Of a stretch of DNA of 44,567 nucleotides, positions 1 through 8,332 are shown piece by piece (position 1 is the first letter of the stretch; each line of letters begins with the position of its first letter). This DNA comes from UBA1205 sp045598105 (GTDB lineage Bacteria; Bacteroidota; Bacteroidia; Bacteroidales; WCHB1-69), in contig JAZLLK010000047.1 in NCBI GenBank assembly GCA_045598105.1, forward strand, positions 1 to 44,567, read 5' to 3'. A model generated the notes under the pieces. That model made no database searches. It was not told where the DNA came from and saw only the letters and a program-made list of their open reading frames with translations. The position numbers were made by a program, and so were the translations under genes.

Positions 1-860
1 CTGCGAAAGTTTCTTGCCCTCGTGATTTTTGAGCAAATCGGGGTCGAAAGACTTTGACACACCAACCACATATTTATAGTTGGAACGCATATTGTTCCAT
101 TGCGCCTGGTCGATGTTGGAAAAACGTGGATTGTATTGCAAAGAGCCGTCTTTGATGAGCCAACTGTCGCTTGACAGTTTGTTTGCCATACAAAGGTCGT
201 TGACCAACAACTGCTCTTCATCGGTCATTTCGTTCTGAATCTGAGCAATGGCACTATTCTTATAACGATTCTTGTCTGTTACATCGGCAACTGTCGGGCC
301 ATCGGTCTTGTAGAAAAGAATCTTGCTGATTCTCGTTCCTCTTGACGATGCAAAACGGTTGGTTGCCGCCAAATGCTGGTTTATCTGTTCACAATAGGAA
401 CGAGCGAAATCATCAGGCTTACCTTTGGTGTGGAACTGCTTTGGCAACGAAATTACAATCTTTTTTCTGATGCCGCCGTCATTTTCCAAATCGGCTTTCT
501 TGAATGTGTCCCTGTTCGGACGACAGCAACAACCGACAACAATCTGCCCTGCCACAATCGGAAAAATCTTGTTTCCAATGGCAATATCATCAACCTTATA
601 GGTGTGTCGTGAACCGTCTAAAAAGTACCTAAAATAGGGGGGGTGTTGATAATCAATGAGTTAGGTATTTTTACAGTATTGATAAGCCGCCCGTCATCTT
701 CTGCAAATTTACCTTTGGTGTCTATCGGGACAGTATCGGTATCGGAATTCTCGCTTGATATAGTATCAATATTGTTATCGTCCAAAGAAGTTTTCTTTGT
801 ACTATAACACTTGAAGCCACTCTCGTTATGAGAGTTAATGTATTCTAAAATAGTTCCCAT
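1..860 (-). pseudogene. NurA-like protein, 3'-partial, frameshifted
   Basis: Two minus-strand reading frames join into one protein if one base is added to, or re-read in, a run of seven C (plus-strand G at 637-643). The N-terminal part runs from the ATG at 860 to about 640. The second frame is open from there to the window edge and continues outside. Past the shift the protein reads DGSRHTYKVDDIAIGNKIFP, then AGQIVVGCC, and later KYVVGVSKSFDPDLL. These look like the DGS and VVGVSKS blocks of NurA-type nuclease-fold proteins, which commonly partner HerA ATPases. That family call is from memory of the motifs and is tentative. The TTG at 872 is unlikely as a start because it lies inside the -7 promoter element; the ATG at 860 would give an almost leaderless mRNA. 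Without a shift the N-terminal frame stops at 618. Confidence 0.45.
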
Positions 861-869
861 AACAATTTG

Positions 870-877
870 CAAAGATA
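870..877 (-). promoter_or_regulatory. Bacteroidetes -7 element for the NurA-like gene
   Basis: The minus strand reads TATCTTTG, matching TAnnTTTG, 10 bases before the ATG at 860. No convincing -33 TTTG was seen. The 873-977 gap between this gene and the DUF3987 relic holds only this promoter and AT-rich DNA. Confidence 0.55.
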
Positions 878-977
878 CGATTTTTTTAGATACGAATGAT
901 AATTATCCATAAATATATGATAGACAAAAATAAAAAAGCCCTTTCTTCAAGGGCTTTGTGAGGTGAAACTTATTATG

Positions 978-1884
978 TTACGGCTTGCCGTAACTGTCGT
1001 GTGCGAGGTGTTTGAGTAGGCCGCCGACACAGAATTTGCTGATGTACTTTTCGGCTGTTTTGGCTGGAATTTTCAATTTTTCAGCAACTGACAGGTACGT
1101 TTTGCGGTCGAACACTGTGGGCAGGTTGTCAAGAAAAGTCTGTCGGATAACGGTCTGACCTGTTGGGGCGTTGCTCTCTGTGGTGGGCAACGAGCCGAAC
1201 ACTTTGGCGGTGTGCTGAAGAAGCACACGAGCCATAATGATGGAAGATTGAAAATCTGAATCGTCGCAGACGATGAGGTTTGAAATCTGACCGCCGTCAA
1301 TGATAAGAAGCGAAGTGAGTATCATTGCAATGCGGAATGTTATAAGCCCCAATCTTCTGACCGAAGCCACAATGTCAAGCCCAAAAAGGTTTGAATATTC
1401 CTTTTGTACTTGGCTGAAAAAGGAATTGAACTGTTCCTGCTGCCGGGCAGACAAAGCGAAGCGAATAGGTTGCGAGGCTTGCAGAATTCGGTAAAGTTCA
1501 AAGAACTGTTTGCCCAACTGCTCAAAATATTGGTCAAGCGTTTCTTCGCTGTCGGCAAACACATTGAGCCATTCCAACCGCACATTCATATAATAGAAGA
1601 TGAAACGGCTGAATAGGCCGTTTTCAGCATCGGGAATGAGCGAAAGAATTTGGCGGGGCGTACCCGACAAAAGAGCCGACAAGCGAGGCCGGGCAAGTTC
1701 GACAAACTAATTTCTTTGATTTTCGGCTGCACCTCAGCAATTCAAACAAGTTTGATTGCATTCGGTTTGCACGAAAATTCACGGTCTTTGCGTCTTGTAT
1801 AAGAAATCATTTCGTGGTGAAATGCTTTACGAAAGCCATCGGAGAAATTGCCGTAGTCGGATTTGAACGTGTTGGCAAGCGTGT
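978..1884 (-). pseudogene. DUF3987 family protein, 5'-truncated and disrupted relic
   Basis: Two blocks resemble DUF3987 proteins, the primase/helicase-like genes common in mobilizable elements of Bacteroidetes. The first (about 1880-1778) reads DTLANTFKSDYGNFSDGFRK and ends near the residues RRKDRE. The second (1705-978) includes ELARPRLSALLSGTPRQ and DAENGLFSRFIFYYM and continues to a normal-looking C-terminus of about 234 residues. Between them are in-frame stops (one near 1747, one near 1708) and a 60-bp palindrome. The 5' part of the gene is missing: the homology begins immediately after the stop codon of the reverse transcriptase gene at 1885. Full-length family members are several hundred residues longer. 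Most likely a dead remnant of the element backbone cut by insertion of the restriction/RT cassette. Confidence 0.65.
1719..1778. repeat. 60-bp imperfect palindrome inside the DUF3987 relic
   Basis: The ends are perfect inverted repeats (ATTTTCG and CGAAAAT). The inner arms GGCTGCACC and GGTTTGCA also pair imperfectly. The centre has GCAAT/ATTGC and CAAAC/GTTTG arms around a two-base loop. It interrupts the DUF3987 reading frame with a stop codon. It resembles a small REP- or MITE-like insertion; no second copy is visible in this window. Confidence 0.6.
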
Positions 1885-3405
1885 CTATAAATATTCTGAA
1901 CGAATAAATGTGACTTTTTGTCCCTTAATTGTTAGGAAATCACCTTCGGGCAATTCGTCTTTAGGCAAAACTTCATATACAAATAGCCAATACCTATCCA
2001 TTTCACTTACCAAACCCTTCGCTTTTTCTTTGAATAGTTTTTCGCTGTCATTCTTGTTATTTTCTTTCAATGCTTTTAGATATGAAATCAAAAGAAATAT
2101 GCAATCATTGCTTTTTATGGAATCTTCTATATGGTTGTGTCGAAGAGGAAAATCATACTTCAAAGCCCAATACAAAGAAAATGAACACGCTTCGTATATT
2201 TGTCTTTTTTTGCCAATATCGTATACATCATCTGCTATTGCTTTGATAGTTTCTTTTTCCACATTGAATGTTGCGAATACATATTCATCCAACCAATGAA
2301 CCAAATATGGATACATGCAAACAAGATGATGAATGATACCGATATAATACGATAACGCTTTCTTTCCTAAATATGTATTTGATATGATTTTTATTGTATA
2401 AGAATAAACAGAATAGTTGTTGGTCTCATTTGCAAGTTGAGTAGCTAAATCTATGTACGCCTTTAATCTTTGATATTTTAAAACCAATTTATGTTTTTCT
2501 GTATAGCACTCACCAATAAAAAAACTATTTAGCGCAATAATCCATTCTGTAGTAGACGTTGTTGGTAGTTTTTGAATTTCAGTTTTCTTTGCATTGAGAG
2601 TGAGCTCGTATAATTTTAGATTTGAATATAATTCCAATAAAAACTCTTCAGCTTTTTCGTCTGATTCCACATAACATGTAAAATCGTCTATATTTCTAAC
2701 ATAATCATACTTAGTCGCTAACCTTTCGTCAACACGACACAAAATAAGTTCTGAAAGAAGATTCGAAGTATGAGGTCCAATCAATAGACCATTAGTCTCT
2801 CCATTTTTAATATTCCGAACATAATTGTCAAGTTTATTGTACCAGAAATTCTTCTTATTTTTATTTTTTTTGGCTTTATCTTTACCAACAATAGCCCATG
2901 GTAAAGAATGTGAATACATACTCGGAAAACAATTTGAAATATCTGCTGACACCTTAAACTTCTTTTTTATTTGAAGTGTATCTATAAAAGTTGTCAGAGC
3001 AGCATCTTTATCAGAGTAATGTTTATTCATTTCAAAAAGGTGCTTTTTCTCTTTCAATTTTTGAATATGAATTTGACTAACCTTATATTTCTGATTATTT
3101 GTTGCTTCTTCAAATATGTGTCTTATATTTTCCCAATTTTTCACAATGCAATTACAAAGATTGGCATATGCAAATGGATTCGGGATGGACAACAATCTGG
3201 GAATGTTGATATCTCTTGATGTCTCGTATCTTATGTAGTCATAATATTTATCTTGAAAATTTATACCTTCTTGTTTACAATATTCATAAAACAAAGCAGA
3301 TGAAAAAACAGGTGGTAACTTTTCTGCAAATAGTCCATATCCTAAAAGTCCTTCCAATAATTCTTCTGAAGTTATTTCATTAATATAGTCCTTATAGGGT
3401 TTCAT
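1885..3405 (-). CDS. Reverse transcriptase of the defence-associated (UG/Abi-like) type
   Basis: A 506-residue protein with an RT palm. Motif A is ADISNCFPSMY with the catalytic Asp at residue 155. A motif-B-like NGLLIGPHTSNLLSE lies at about 205-219. Motif C is YVRNIDDFTCYV with the Asp pair at 240-241. The next block, TLNAKKTEIQKLP (269-281), fits palm motif D. About 220 residues of helical, Tyr/Lys-rich sequence follow with no recognised domain. There is no group II intron maturase or HNH region and no obvious retron-type ncRNA next to it, so a free-standing antiviral RT is more likely than an intron or retron. The start lies 14 bp after the stop of the restriction endonuclease gene, so it appears to be third in the methylase-endonuclease operon. 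The exact RT class (AbiA-like or one of the UG/DRT groups) cannot be fixed by eye. Confidence 0.75.
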   Translation of the reverse strand: MKPYKDYINEITSEELLEGLLGYGLFAEKLPPVFSSALFYEYCKQEGINFQDKYYDYIRYETSRDINIPRLLSIPNPFAYANLCNCIVKNWENIRHIFEEATNNQKYKVSQIHIQKLKEKKHLFEMNKHYSDKDAALTTFIDTLQIKKKFKVSADISNCFPSMYSHSLPWAIVGKDKAKKNKNKKNFWYNKLDNYVRNIKNGETNGLLIGPHTSNLLSELILCRVDERLATKYDYVRNIDDFTCYVESDEKAEEFLLELYSNLKLYELTLNAKKTEIQKLPTTSTTEWIIALNSFFIGECYTEKHKLVLKYQRLKAYIDLATQLANETNNYSVYSYTIKIISNTYLGKKALSYYIGIIHHLVCMYPYLVHWLDEYVFATFNVEKETIKAIADDVYDIGKKRQIYEACSFSLYWALKYDFPLRHNHIEDSIKSNDCIFLLISYLKALKENNKNDSEKLFKEKAKGLVSEMDRYWLFVYEVLPKDELPEGDFLTIKGQKVTFIRSEYL

Positions 3406-3419
3406 TTATCTTTCAAAGT

Positions 3420-4115
3420 TTACTTTTCCAACCTTTCAATCTCTTTCCTAATCTCATCCACCACTTCTTTGTTGGCTATTTCCTTGTCTAAACTGAACAC
3501 AATGAAAACCTTACCACCAAACTTTTCCGTGAAGTCGGCAAAACTTGCTTTCATACGTTCGGTAAGCGAGTACGAGCCAAAGTTTGCTTTGGCGGTAATC
3601 GGTTTGATTTGAATGCCAATAGCTTTGTCTCCAACTTTTGCTATATAGTCAATGTCGCCAGCGTGGTCTAATTCGGGGTCAGTCTCTTCAAAAAACACAT
3701 CTGTGAACAGTTTCGCCAGTCCATCATTGATGACCGATTTTTCTCGTAAATAGCCATCGTATGTGCGGTTTATAGTCAAATTGTAGATGTAATCGATGCA
3801 ATCCTGCTTTGTCAGTTGCTTGAAGGCTTCTTCCCATTCAGGAATTACTACCTCGGTGATTTTCTCATACAAACGTTCTCCCAACTCGTTCAAACTTTCA
3901 TGTGTGATTTTGAAAGAGTTTTTGCCGTCGGTTTTCGCATTTTCGAAATACCATTGTTCCCATTCTTGTATGGATTGCGGTTGGCATTCTCTAATCAAGG
4001 CCATCACTGCGCCAACTTTATTTGGTCTTGATAGCTGATATGTTTGACAAGCGTAATTCAAAACACGTTCTTTCTTGCCAAACTCCATAGAATATCGCTT
4101 TATATCATTCGCCAT
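3420..4115 (-). CDS. MjaI-like type II restriction endonuclease
   Basis: A 231-residue protein resembling the MjaI family of type II enzymes (family specificity CTAG). The likely PD-(D/E)xK-type core is GDIDYIAK (Asp154/Asp156) followed by GIQIKP (Gln169-x-Lys171). The ATG overlaps the last 11 bases of the methyltransferase gene, an arrangement that couples endonuclease translation to prior methylase synthesis. Both catalytic segments are intact, so the enzyme is probably active. The CTAG specificity is inferred from family resemblance only. Confidence 0.75.
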   Translation of the reverse strand: MANDIKRYSMEFGKKERVLNYACQTYQLSRPNKVGAVMALIRECQPQSIQEWEQWYFENAKTDGKNSFKITHESLNELGERLYEKITEVVIPEWEEAFKQLTKQDCIDYIYNLTINRTYDGYLREKSVINDGLAKLFTDVFFEETDPELDHAGDIDYIAKVGDKAIGIQIKPITAKANFGSYSLTERMKASFADFTEKFGGKVFIVFSLDKEIANKEVVDEIRKEIERLEK

Positions 4116-5382
4116 AGTTTAAAAATTTTGTTTTATACTTAAAATCAATGCTTTCATCAACCAATGCCAATCCATTTTTCAACAGATGAGCATTAATGAA
4201 AGTCTTGTTTTCCAAATACATATAAACCATCAGATGGTTGTCGGCATCGTATTTTATAGTATCATATTTCAAAAACACTTTATTTCCTTTAAATTTTGAC
4301 AACAAAAACTCTGTGGCTTTGCCGTTGATTTGCGGATTCTGTTTTATCCCAATCAATCTTACGGTTAATCCATTGCTCAAAGAAATCAATTCGGGAGAAA
4401 CAACTTGTTTTACGCTGAACAATTCTTCTCTTTCTGTTGAGCTGTCTTTGTCTATTTTAGAACCAAATTGTAATTTTTTTACATCTATTTTCTTGTCGGT
4501 TTTATGAACGTCAACAAATCGATATGGCAATTTGCCAATTTCTTCTTCAAAATCAATGGTTGCTTTTTGTTGAATTTCTTTTATTTGAACGTTTTCTAAA
4601 AGATTTGAACCAATTCTGCTTTTTATCAATGGAATAAAATCGCTGTTAATTTCGTAACCAACAGAATTTCGTCCTAATGCCTTTGCCACAGCCGCTGTTG
4701 TCCCACTGCCCATAAATGGGTCTAAAACCGTTTCTTGTGGAAACGAAAACATTTTTATCAATCGTTTAGGCAACTCTTCAGGAAACATTGCTAAATGCTT
4801 ATCTTGCTTTGCTCCATTGAAATACCAATGACCATTGAAATAGGTATTCCATTCTTCATTTGTCATAGCCGAAAGCTCTTTTTGTTCTACAGTTGGTTTT
4901 GGGGCGTTGCCTTGTTTTTTAAAAAGCAAAATATACTCAAAATCAAGTTTTACAATACCGTTGCGTGGGTGCGGAAAACTGCCCATAACAGCACCGCCGC
5001 CAGTTGTATTCATTGTAGTGGTTTTCTGCCAAATGATTTGTCCCATAAAATCAAAACCTGTTGTTTCACAGAATCTTATAATTTCGGAATGAATAGGAAT
5101 TACTTTGTATCTTCCATAGTATACGGAACGTGCGAATTGGTCTCCTATGTTGATACACAAACGGCAACCATCATGTAAAACGCGATGGCATTCTTTCCAC
5201 ACCAAATTTAAATTATTGATATACTGTTCATACGAATCGTTGAATCCGATTTGATTGTCGTTGCCGTAATCTTTCAACTGCCAATACGGTGGTGAAGTGA
5301 CAATCAGATGAACGCTATTGTTTTGCAACTCGTTCATTTTTCGACTGTCGCCATTGATAATAATATGTTGAGTATCTGTCAT
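4105..5382 (-). CDS. Beta-class DNA methyltransferase (probably m4C) with C-terminal SNase-like domain
   Basis: A 425-residue protein. Catalytic motif IV TSPPYW (29-34) comes before the SAM-binding motif I DPFMGSGTT (221-229), which is the beta-class order; SPPY is typical of N4-cytosine enzymes. It should protect the sites cut by the downstream endonuclease. The C-terminal 90 residues (about 335-412) look like a staphylococcal-nuclease fold: VRLIGI, then KVFLKYD, YDADNHLMVYMYL and INAHLLKNGLAL. The acidic and Arg residues of the SNase active site (DTPE after the first strand, Arg near the middle) are missing, so this is probably a binding or structural module. First gene of the operon, with a -7 element 35 bp upstream. 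Confidence 0.8.
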   Translation of the reverse strand: MTDTQHIIINGDSRKMNELQNNSVHLIVTSPPYWQLKDYGNDNQIGFNDSYEQYINNLNLVWKECHRVLHDGCRLCINIGDQFARSVYYGRYKVIPIHSEIIRFCETTGFDFMGQIIWQKTTTMNTTGGGAVMGSFPHPRNGIVKLDFEYILLFKKQGNAPKPTVEQKELSAMTNEEWNTYFNGHWYFNGAKQDKHLAMFPEELPKRLIKMFSFPQETVLDPFMGSGTTAAVAKALGRNSVGYEINSDFIPLIKSRIGSNLLENVQIKEIQQKATIDFEEEIGKLPYRFVDVHKTDKKIDVKKLQFGSKIDKDSSTEREELFSVKQVVSPELISLSNGLTVRLIGIKQNPQINGKATEFLLSKFKGNKVFLKYDTIKYDADNHLMVYMYLENKTFINAHLLKNGLALVDESIDFKYKTKFLNYGE

Positions 5383-5416
5383 TTACTACGTTTATTTGTA
5401 AAGATGATAACTTTTG

Positions 5417-5424
5417 CAAAGATA
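5417..5424 (-). promoter_or_regulatory. -7 element of the methylase-endonuclease-RT operon
   Basis: The minus strand reads TATCTTTG 35 bp before the methyltransferase ATG, in the 139-bp gap after the integrase stop. The cassette therefore has its own promoter and need not depend on the integrase operon. Confidence 0.6.
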
Positions 5425-5521
5425 CTAAAAATCTTGCTATCCTCAGTGTTTATCCTATGTTAAGTTTTCAACTATTTTACTATGCGACTAAGTATGACAT
5501 ACACGCTTGCCTATTTTCATT

Positions 5522-6766
5522 TCAGAATGCATTATCCTGTATGTCGCTTGCCTCGTCTTTCTTCTTGTCGATGATTTGGGCATATACCTGCGTGGTAGCA
5601 ATGGATTTGTGTCCGAGTAGTTTGCTCACTGTGTAGATGTCAGTGCCACCAGCCAATTGCAATGTTGCGTATGTGTGGCGGAAGCAGTGGAACGTGATGC
5701 GGCGTGTGATACCGGCTGACTTTATCCAACGTTCCAGCGGTTTTGAAATCCACGATGGGTCGGGCAAATCCTCGAAAACAAGTTTTTCGGGGGCTTGTGG
5801 TTCGCCACAAAGCGAATAGGCTTGTTCGCTGATGGGCATATATTCAACGCCTTTGGTTTTCTGCTGTGTGAAATTGAGACGATAGTTCTCGCCATCTTTC
5901 TGAATTTCGCTCCAGCGAAGTTTCTGAATGTCGCAGTGGCGAAGCCCTGTGAGGGCAGAAAACAAGGCAGCACGTTTGAGAATGGGGCGGTCGCAATCAG
6001 TGGCGGCAAGGGTATTGAGTTCTTCAACAGTCAGATGTTCGCGGCGGCTTTCCCGCTCCTGTATGCCCTTGACTTTGGCGGATAGATCTATCGTCAGATA
6101 ACCATCGACAAAGGCTTGTTTGAGGGCGGCTTTGAAAATGCTGAAATAGGTGGCGGCGGTGTTCTGCGATACCGTACCTTTCTTGTTACCTCCACAGGGG
6201 GCGGTAATAAGAAACTGACGGAAATCCTCAATCAGTTTGAGGTTGATTTGCGAAAACAGAATGCTATCGCCCTCGGCAAAGAGTTTGAGCAATTCGCAAA
6301 CCCGATTCCAATTGACGATGATAGACTGCGAACTGCGTTTGTGTCGTCGCACTGCTGTTTTCTGAAAATACTCGATGAAATTGCATTGCGAACGCTCGTT
6401 CTGTTCGACTTGCTCTGCCTCGGTGTCGGTATAGAGTGCAGCATTGTCATACTCACGTTGGCGAATTTTACGGATATTATCGGCATAAATGCAAGATTCT
6501 TGGTCTTTTTCGCTTTTGCATTGTATAATGCCATTTGCATCACGCTTGGGCTTGAACGTTTTGCTTGTTTCGGTGGTTCGGGCTGTGCGTGACTTGTCCC
6601 AAATGGGGGTTGTGATAGTACGGTTGATTGCTTCAATAACACGGTTTGGCTTTGTACTGCCTGGCTTGAACACAGGATAACTCTCGATTATCAGATACCA
6701 CTCGTTGTGATATTCTGATTTGCGAAGTTTGACCGTAACTTTTGTATTGACGAGGGCTTTCTTCAT
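5522..6766 (-). CDS. Tyrosine recombinase (integrase) of the mobile element
   Basis: A 414-residue phage/CTn-type integrase. The N-terminus is an arm-binding-like region (MKKALVNTKVTVKLRKSEYH). The core-binding domain covers about 128-225. The catalytic residues are all visible: Arg276 in TGLRHCDI, Lys303 in QQKTKG, His360 and Arg363 in HCFRHTYA, His386 in LLGHKS and the nucleophile Tyr395 in TTQVYAQI. The length and C-terminus are normal, so it is probably functional. It is third in the HTH-AbiH-integrase operon, six bases after the AbiH stop. The other end of the element is outside the window. Confidence 0.92.
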   Translation of the reverse strand: MKKALVNTKVTVKLRKSEYHNEWYLIIESYPVFKPGSTKPNRVIEAINRTITTPIWDKSRTARTTETSKTFKPKRDANGIIQCKSEKDQESCIYADNIRKIRQREYDNAALYTDTEAEQVEQNERSQCNFIEYFQKTAVRRHKRSSQSIIVNWNRVCELLKLFAEGDSILFSQINLKLIEDFRQFLITAPCGGNKKGTVSQNTAATYFSIFKAALKQAFVDGYLTIDLSAKVKGIQERESRREHLTVEELNTLAATDCDRPILKRAALFSALTGLRHCDIQKLRWSEIQKDGENYRLNFTQQKTKGVEYMPISEQAYSLCGEPQAPEKLVFEDLPDPSWISKPLERWIKSAGITRRITFHCFRHTYATLQLAGGTDIYTVSKLLGHKSIATTQVYAQIIDKKKDEASDIQDNAF

Positions 6767-6772
6767 GGCGGC

Positions 6773-7678
6773 TTATTTGCTTTTCAAATCTGTGATATCT
6801 ATAATTTTATATTGTCGTATATTGTTGTTTGCTACGAAATCTGCAACCTTATTTTCGTCTTTTTTATTGTAAGTAGAAAAAATGAACCTTGGTTGTTGTT
6901 TGAATTGAAAAAAGATTTCTTTGAAATAATCCATATCGATGACCGACATAGAATGTCCCAAAACATAAACGAGTTTTATGTCCGACAAATTCTCAAAAAA
7001 TAGTTTATTTAAACCAATTTTTTCCTTTATAGGCTTCATGAATTCGTTAAAGTATTCAAGAATTGATAAGTAAGCATTTTCCTCAAAAAGTGGCAATTCG
7101 CTATATTTCCCATTGTCATTCTTTAGATTATTATGGCCAAATATGTATTGATTATCATGTGACAATCGGCTTCCATGTATATGACAAATATTGTCAAAAG
7201 GAATTTTATAAACGTTCTCCAATGTTTCAGTATAATTAAATGTAAAATATTTAGATTTTTTGTGTAAATGTAAATATGGTTTAATTGATGAAACATCTAT
7301 AGAGTTTACCCATTCTACAAACCAAGTTTTTAAATTATCAAGGGCTGGTTTTAATATACTCATAGGGGCATCTTCTATTCTAGCTGAAGAACTCAATGAG
7401 TGTTCGTAATCGAAGTCCTCGTCGGGTTTACAAAATTCGAGTATGGCTTCTTCGTCATAACTACCCAACGCAGTTTCTATGTCTTCCCAAAAATCTTGTC
7501 GGGTTGAGAATAAAGCATCGAAGATTGATATGTCTCGTTTGTTATCACAACACCATTTTTGGAAATCAGAATATTTAGATTTAATATTATGTGCAATATC
7601 AAATCCGTTACCAATAATGTATAGTATTTCGGATTCGTAAATCTCAGGCGGAAACAATGAGAATTCTAAATTGTCCAT
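6773..7678 (-). CDS. abiH: AbiH family abortive-infection protein
   Basis: A 301-residue protein with the AbiH signature. An N-terminal nucleotide-binding-like motif IIGNGFDIAH (21-30) is followed by KSKYSDFQKW. FTFNYTETLE (145-154) and ICHIHGS (164-170) lie in the middle, and VYVLGHSMSVID near the C-terminus. Members of this family give abortive phage resistance in lactococci; the mechanism is not established here. It lies between the excisionase-like gene (start three bases after that stop) and the integrase (six bases before that start), so it must be co-expressed with the mobility genes. Composition is more AT-rich than the integrase, suggesting it is a cargo insertion in the operon. Confidence 0.85.
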   Translation of the reverse strand: MDNLEFSLFPPEIYESEILYIIGNGFDIAHNIKSKYSDFQKWCCDNKRDISIFDALFSTRQDFWEDIETALGSYDEEAILEFCKPDEDFDYEHSLSSSARIEDAPMSILKPALDNLKTWFVEWVNSIDVSSIKPYLHLHKKSKYFTFNYTETLENVYKIPFDNICHIHGSRLSHDNQYIFGHNNLKNDNGKYSELPLFEENAYLSILEYFNEFMKPIKEKIGLNKLFFENLSDIKLVYVLGHSMSVIDMDYFKEIFFQFKQQPRFIFSTYNKKDENKVADFVANNNIRQYKIIDITDLKSK

Positions 7679-7681
7679 AGT

Positions 7682-8245
7682 TTATATATCGGGGTTGAAC
7701 ACTTTGTCGATTTCTGCTTTCGGCACAAATACATATTTTCCCTTTTGACAAGTGGGAATGCCAATCTTGCGGATGGTTTTGTAAACGGTGGAATCGGAAA
7801 CGCCATATTTCTTTGACACCTCGCCAATAGTGTATGAATCGGAAGCATCAAAATTGTATGATTTCGCAGGTTGAGGTGTTGGCGTTGCTTGCTGTTTTTG
7901 CTCTACCAACGGAAACATACTTTCGATATGGGCGCGGCTGATGCGTGTAAGTCGTTCACCCAAATTTACGGCTGGCAGATTGCCATTTCTGATTAGCCTG
8001 TAAATGGTATCGCGTGAGATACCAAACAAGGCAACGGCTTCGGCAATGGAAATGTATGGGCGTTCTTGCGGAACTTTTTCAGCAAGTTCCTGCCTGTGCT
8101 GCTCTTTTTTCTCTTCGCGTTTTTTTGCTCTATATGCAGCCTCACTACAATGGCGAGAGCAGTATTTAGAGTAAACCGTTTTGGCAAGAAATGTACTCCC
8201 GCACATTTCGCATTTTCGTTCTAATTTGTACTTGCTTGCAGGCAT
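7682..8245 (-). CDS. Excisionase-like DNA-binding protein with two HTH domains and a zinc ribbon
   Basis: A 187-residue protein. The N-terminal ribbon has CEMCG (13-17) and YCSRHC, giving CxxC and CxxxC pairs. The first MerR/excisionase-type HTH is SIAEAVALFGISRDTIYRLI with a following NLPAVNLGERLTRISRAHIE. The second HTH is TIGEVSKKYGVSDSTVYKTI with a C-terminal wing (QKGKYVFVPKAEID). It probably regulates the operon and/or directs excision of the element. Four ACTTAAT-like repeats just upstream are plausible binding sites. First gene of the HTH-AbiH-integrase operon. Confidence 0.8.
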   Translation of the reverse strand: MPASKYKLERKCEMCGSTFLAKTVYSKYCSRHCSEAAYRAKKREEKKEQHRQELAEKVPQERPYISIAEAVALFGISRDTIYRLIRNGNLPAVNLGERLTRISRAHIESMFPLVEQKQQATPTPQPAKSYNFDASDSYTIGEVSKKYGVSDSTVYKTIRKIGIPTCQKGKYVFVPKAEIDKVFNPDI

Positions 8246-8265
8246 ATATCGTATGTTTTAGTCGA

Positions 8266-8314
8266 ATTAAGTAGCATTAAGTACTGATAAGTCGCACCCT
8301 ATCGCTAATTAAGT
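8266..8314. repeat. Four ATTAAGT iterons upstream of the excisionase-like gene
   Basis: Plus-strand copies are ATTAAGT at 8266-8272, ATTAAGT at 8276-8282, GATAAGT at 8286-8292 and ATTAAGT at 8308-8314. The start-to-start spacing is 10, 10 and 22 bp, about one, one and two helical turns, so all would face one side of the DNA. They lie between the promoter at 8333-8340 and the start codon at 8245. Likely operator or excisionase sites, near the presumed right attachment end. Confidence 0.55.
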
Positions 8315-8332
8315 CGCGTTACAAATATGTTG

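Noticed and set aside
373..612. A 79-residue plus-strand frame
   Set aside because: Antisense to the NurA-like frame, which continues open to the window edge on the minus strand.
1814..2299. A 161-residue plus-strand frame over the RT 3' end
   Set aside because: Hydrophobic low-complexity shadow of the RT gene with no promoter.
1885..3405. Retron or group II intron
   Set aside because: No retron-type inverted ncRNA region upstream (the endonuclease gene ends 14 bp away) and no maturase or intron RNA ends.
8266..8314. CRISPR-like repeats
   Set aside because: Repeats are only 7 bp with no spacers of uniform length; better explained as iterons. No CRISPR array or cas gene is seen anywhere in the window.
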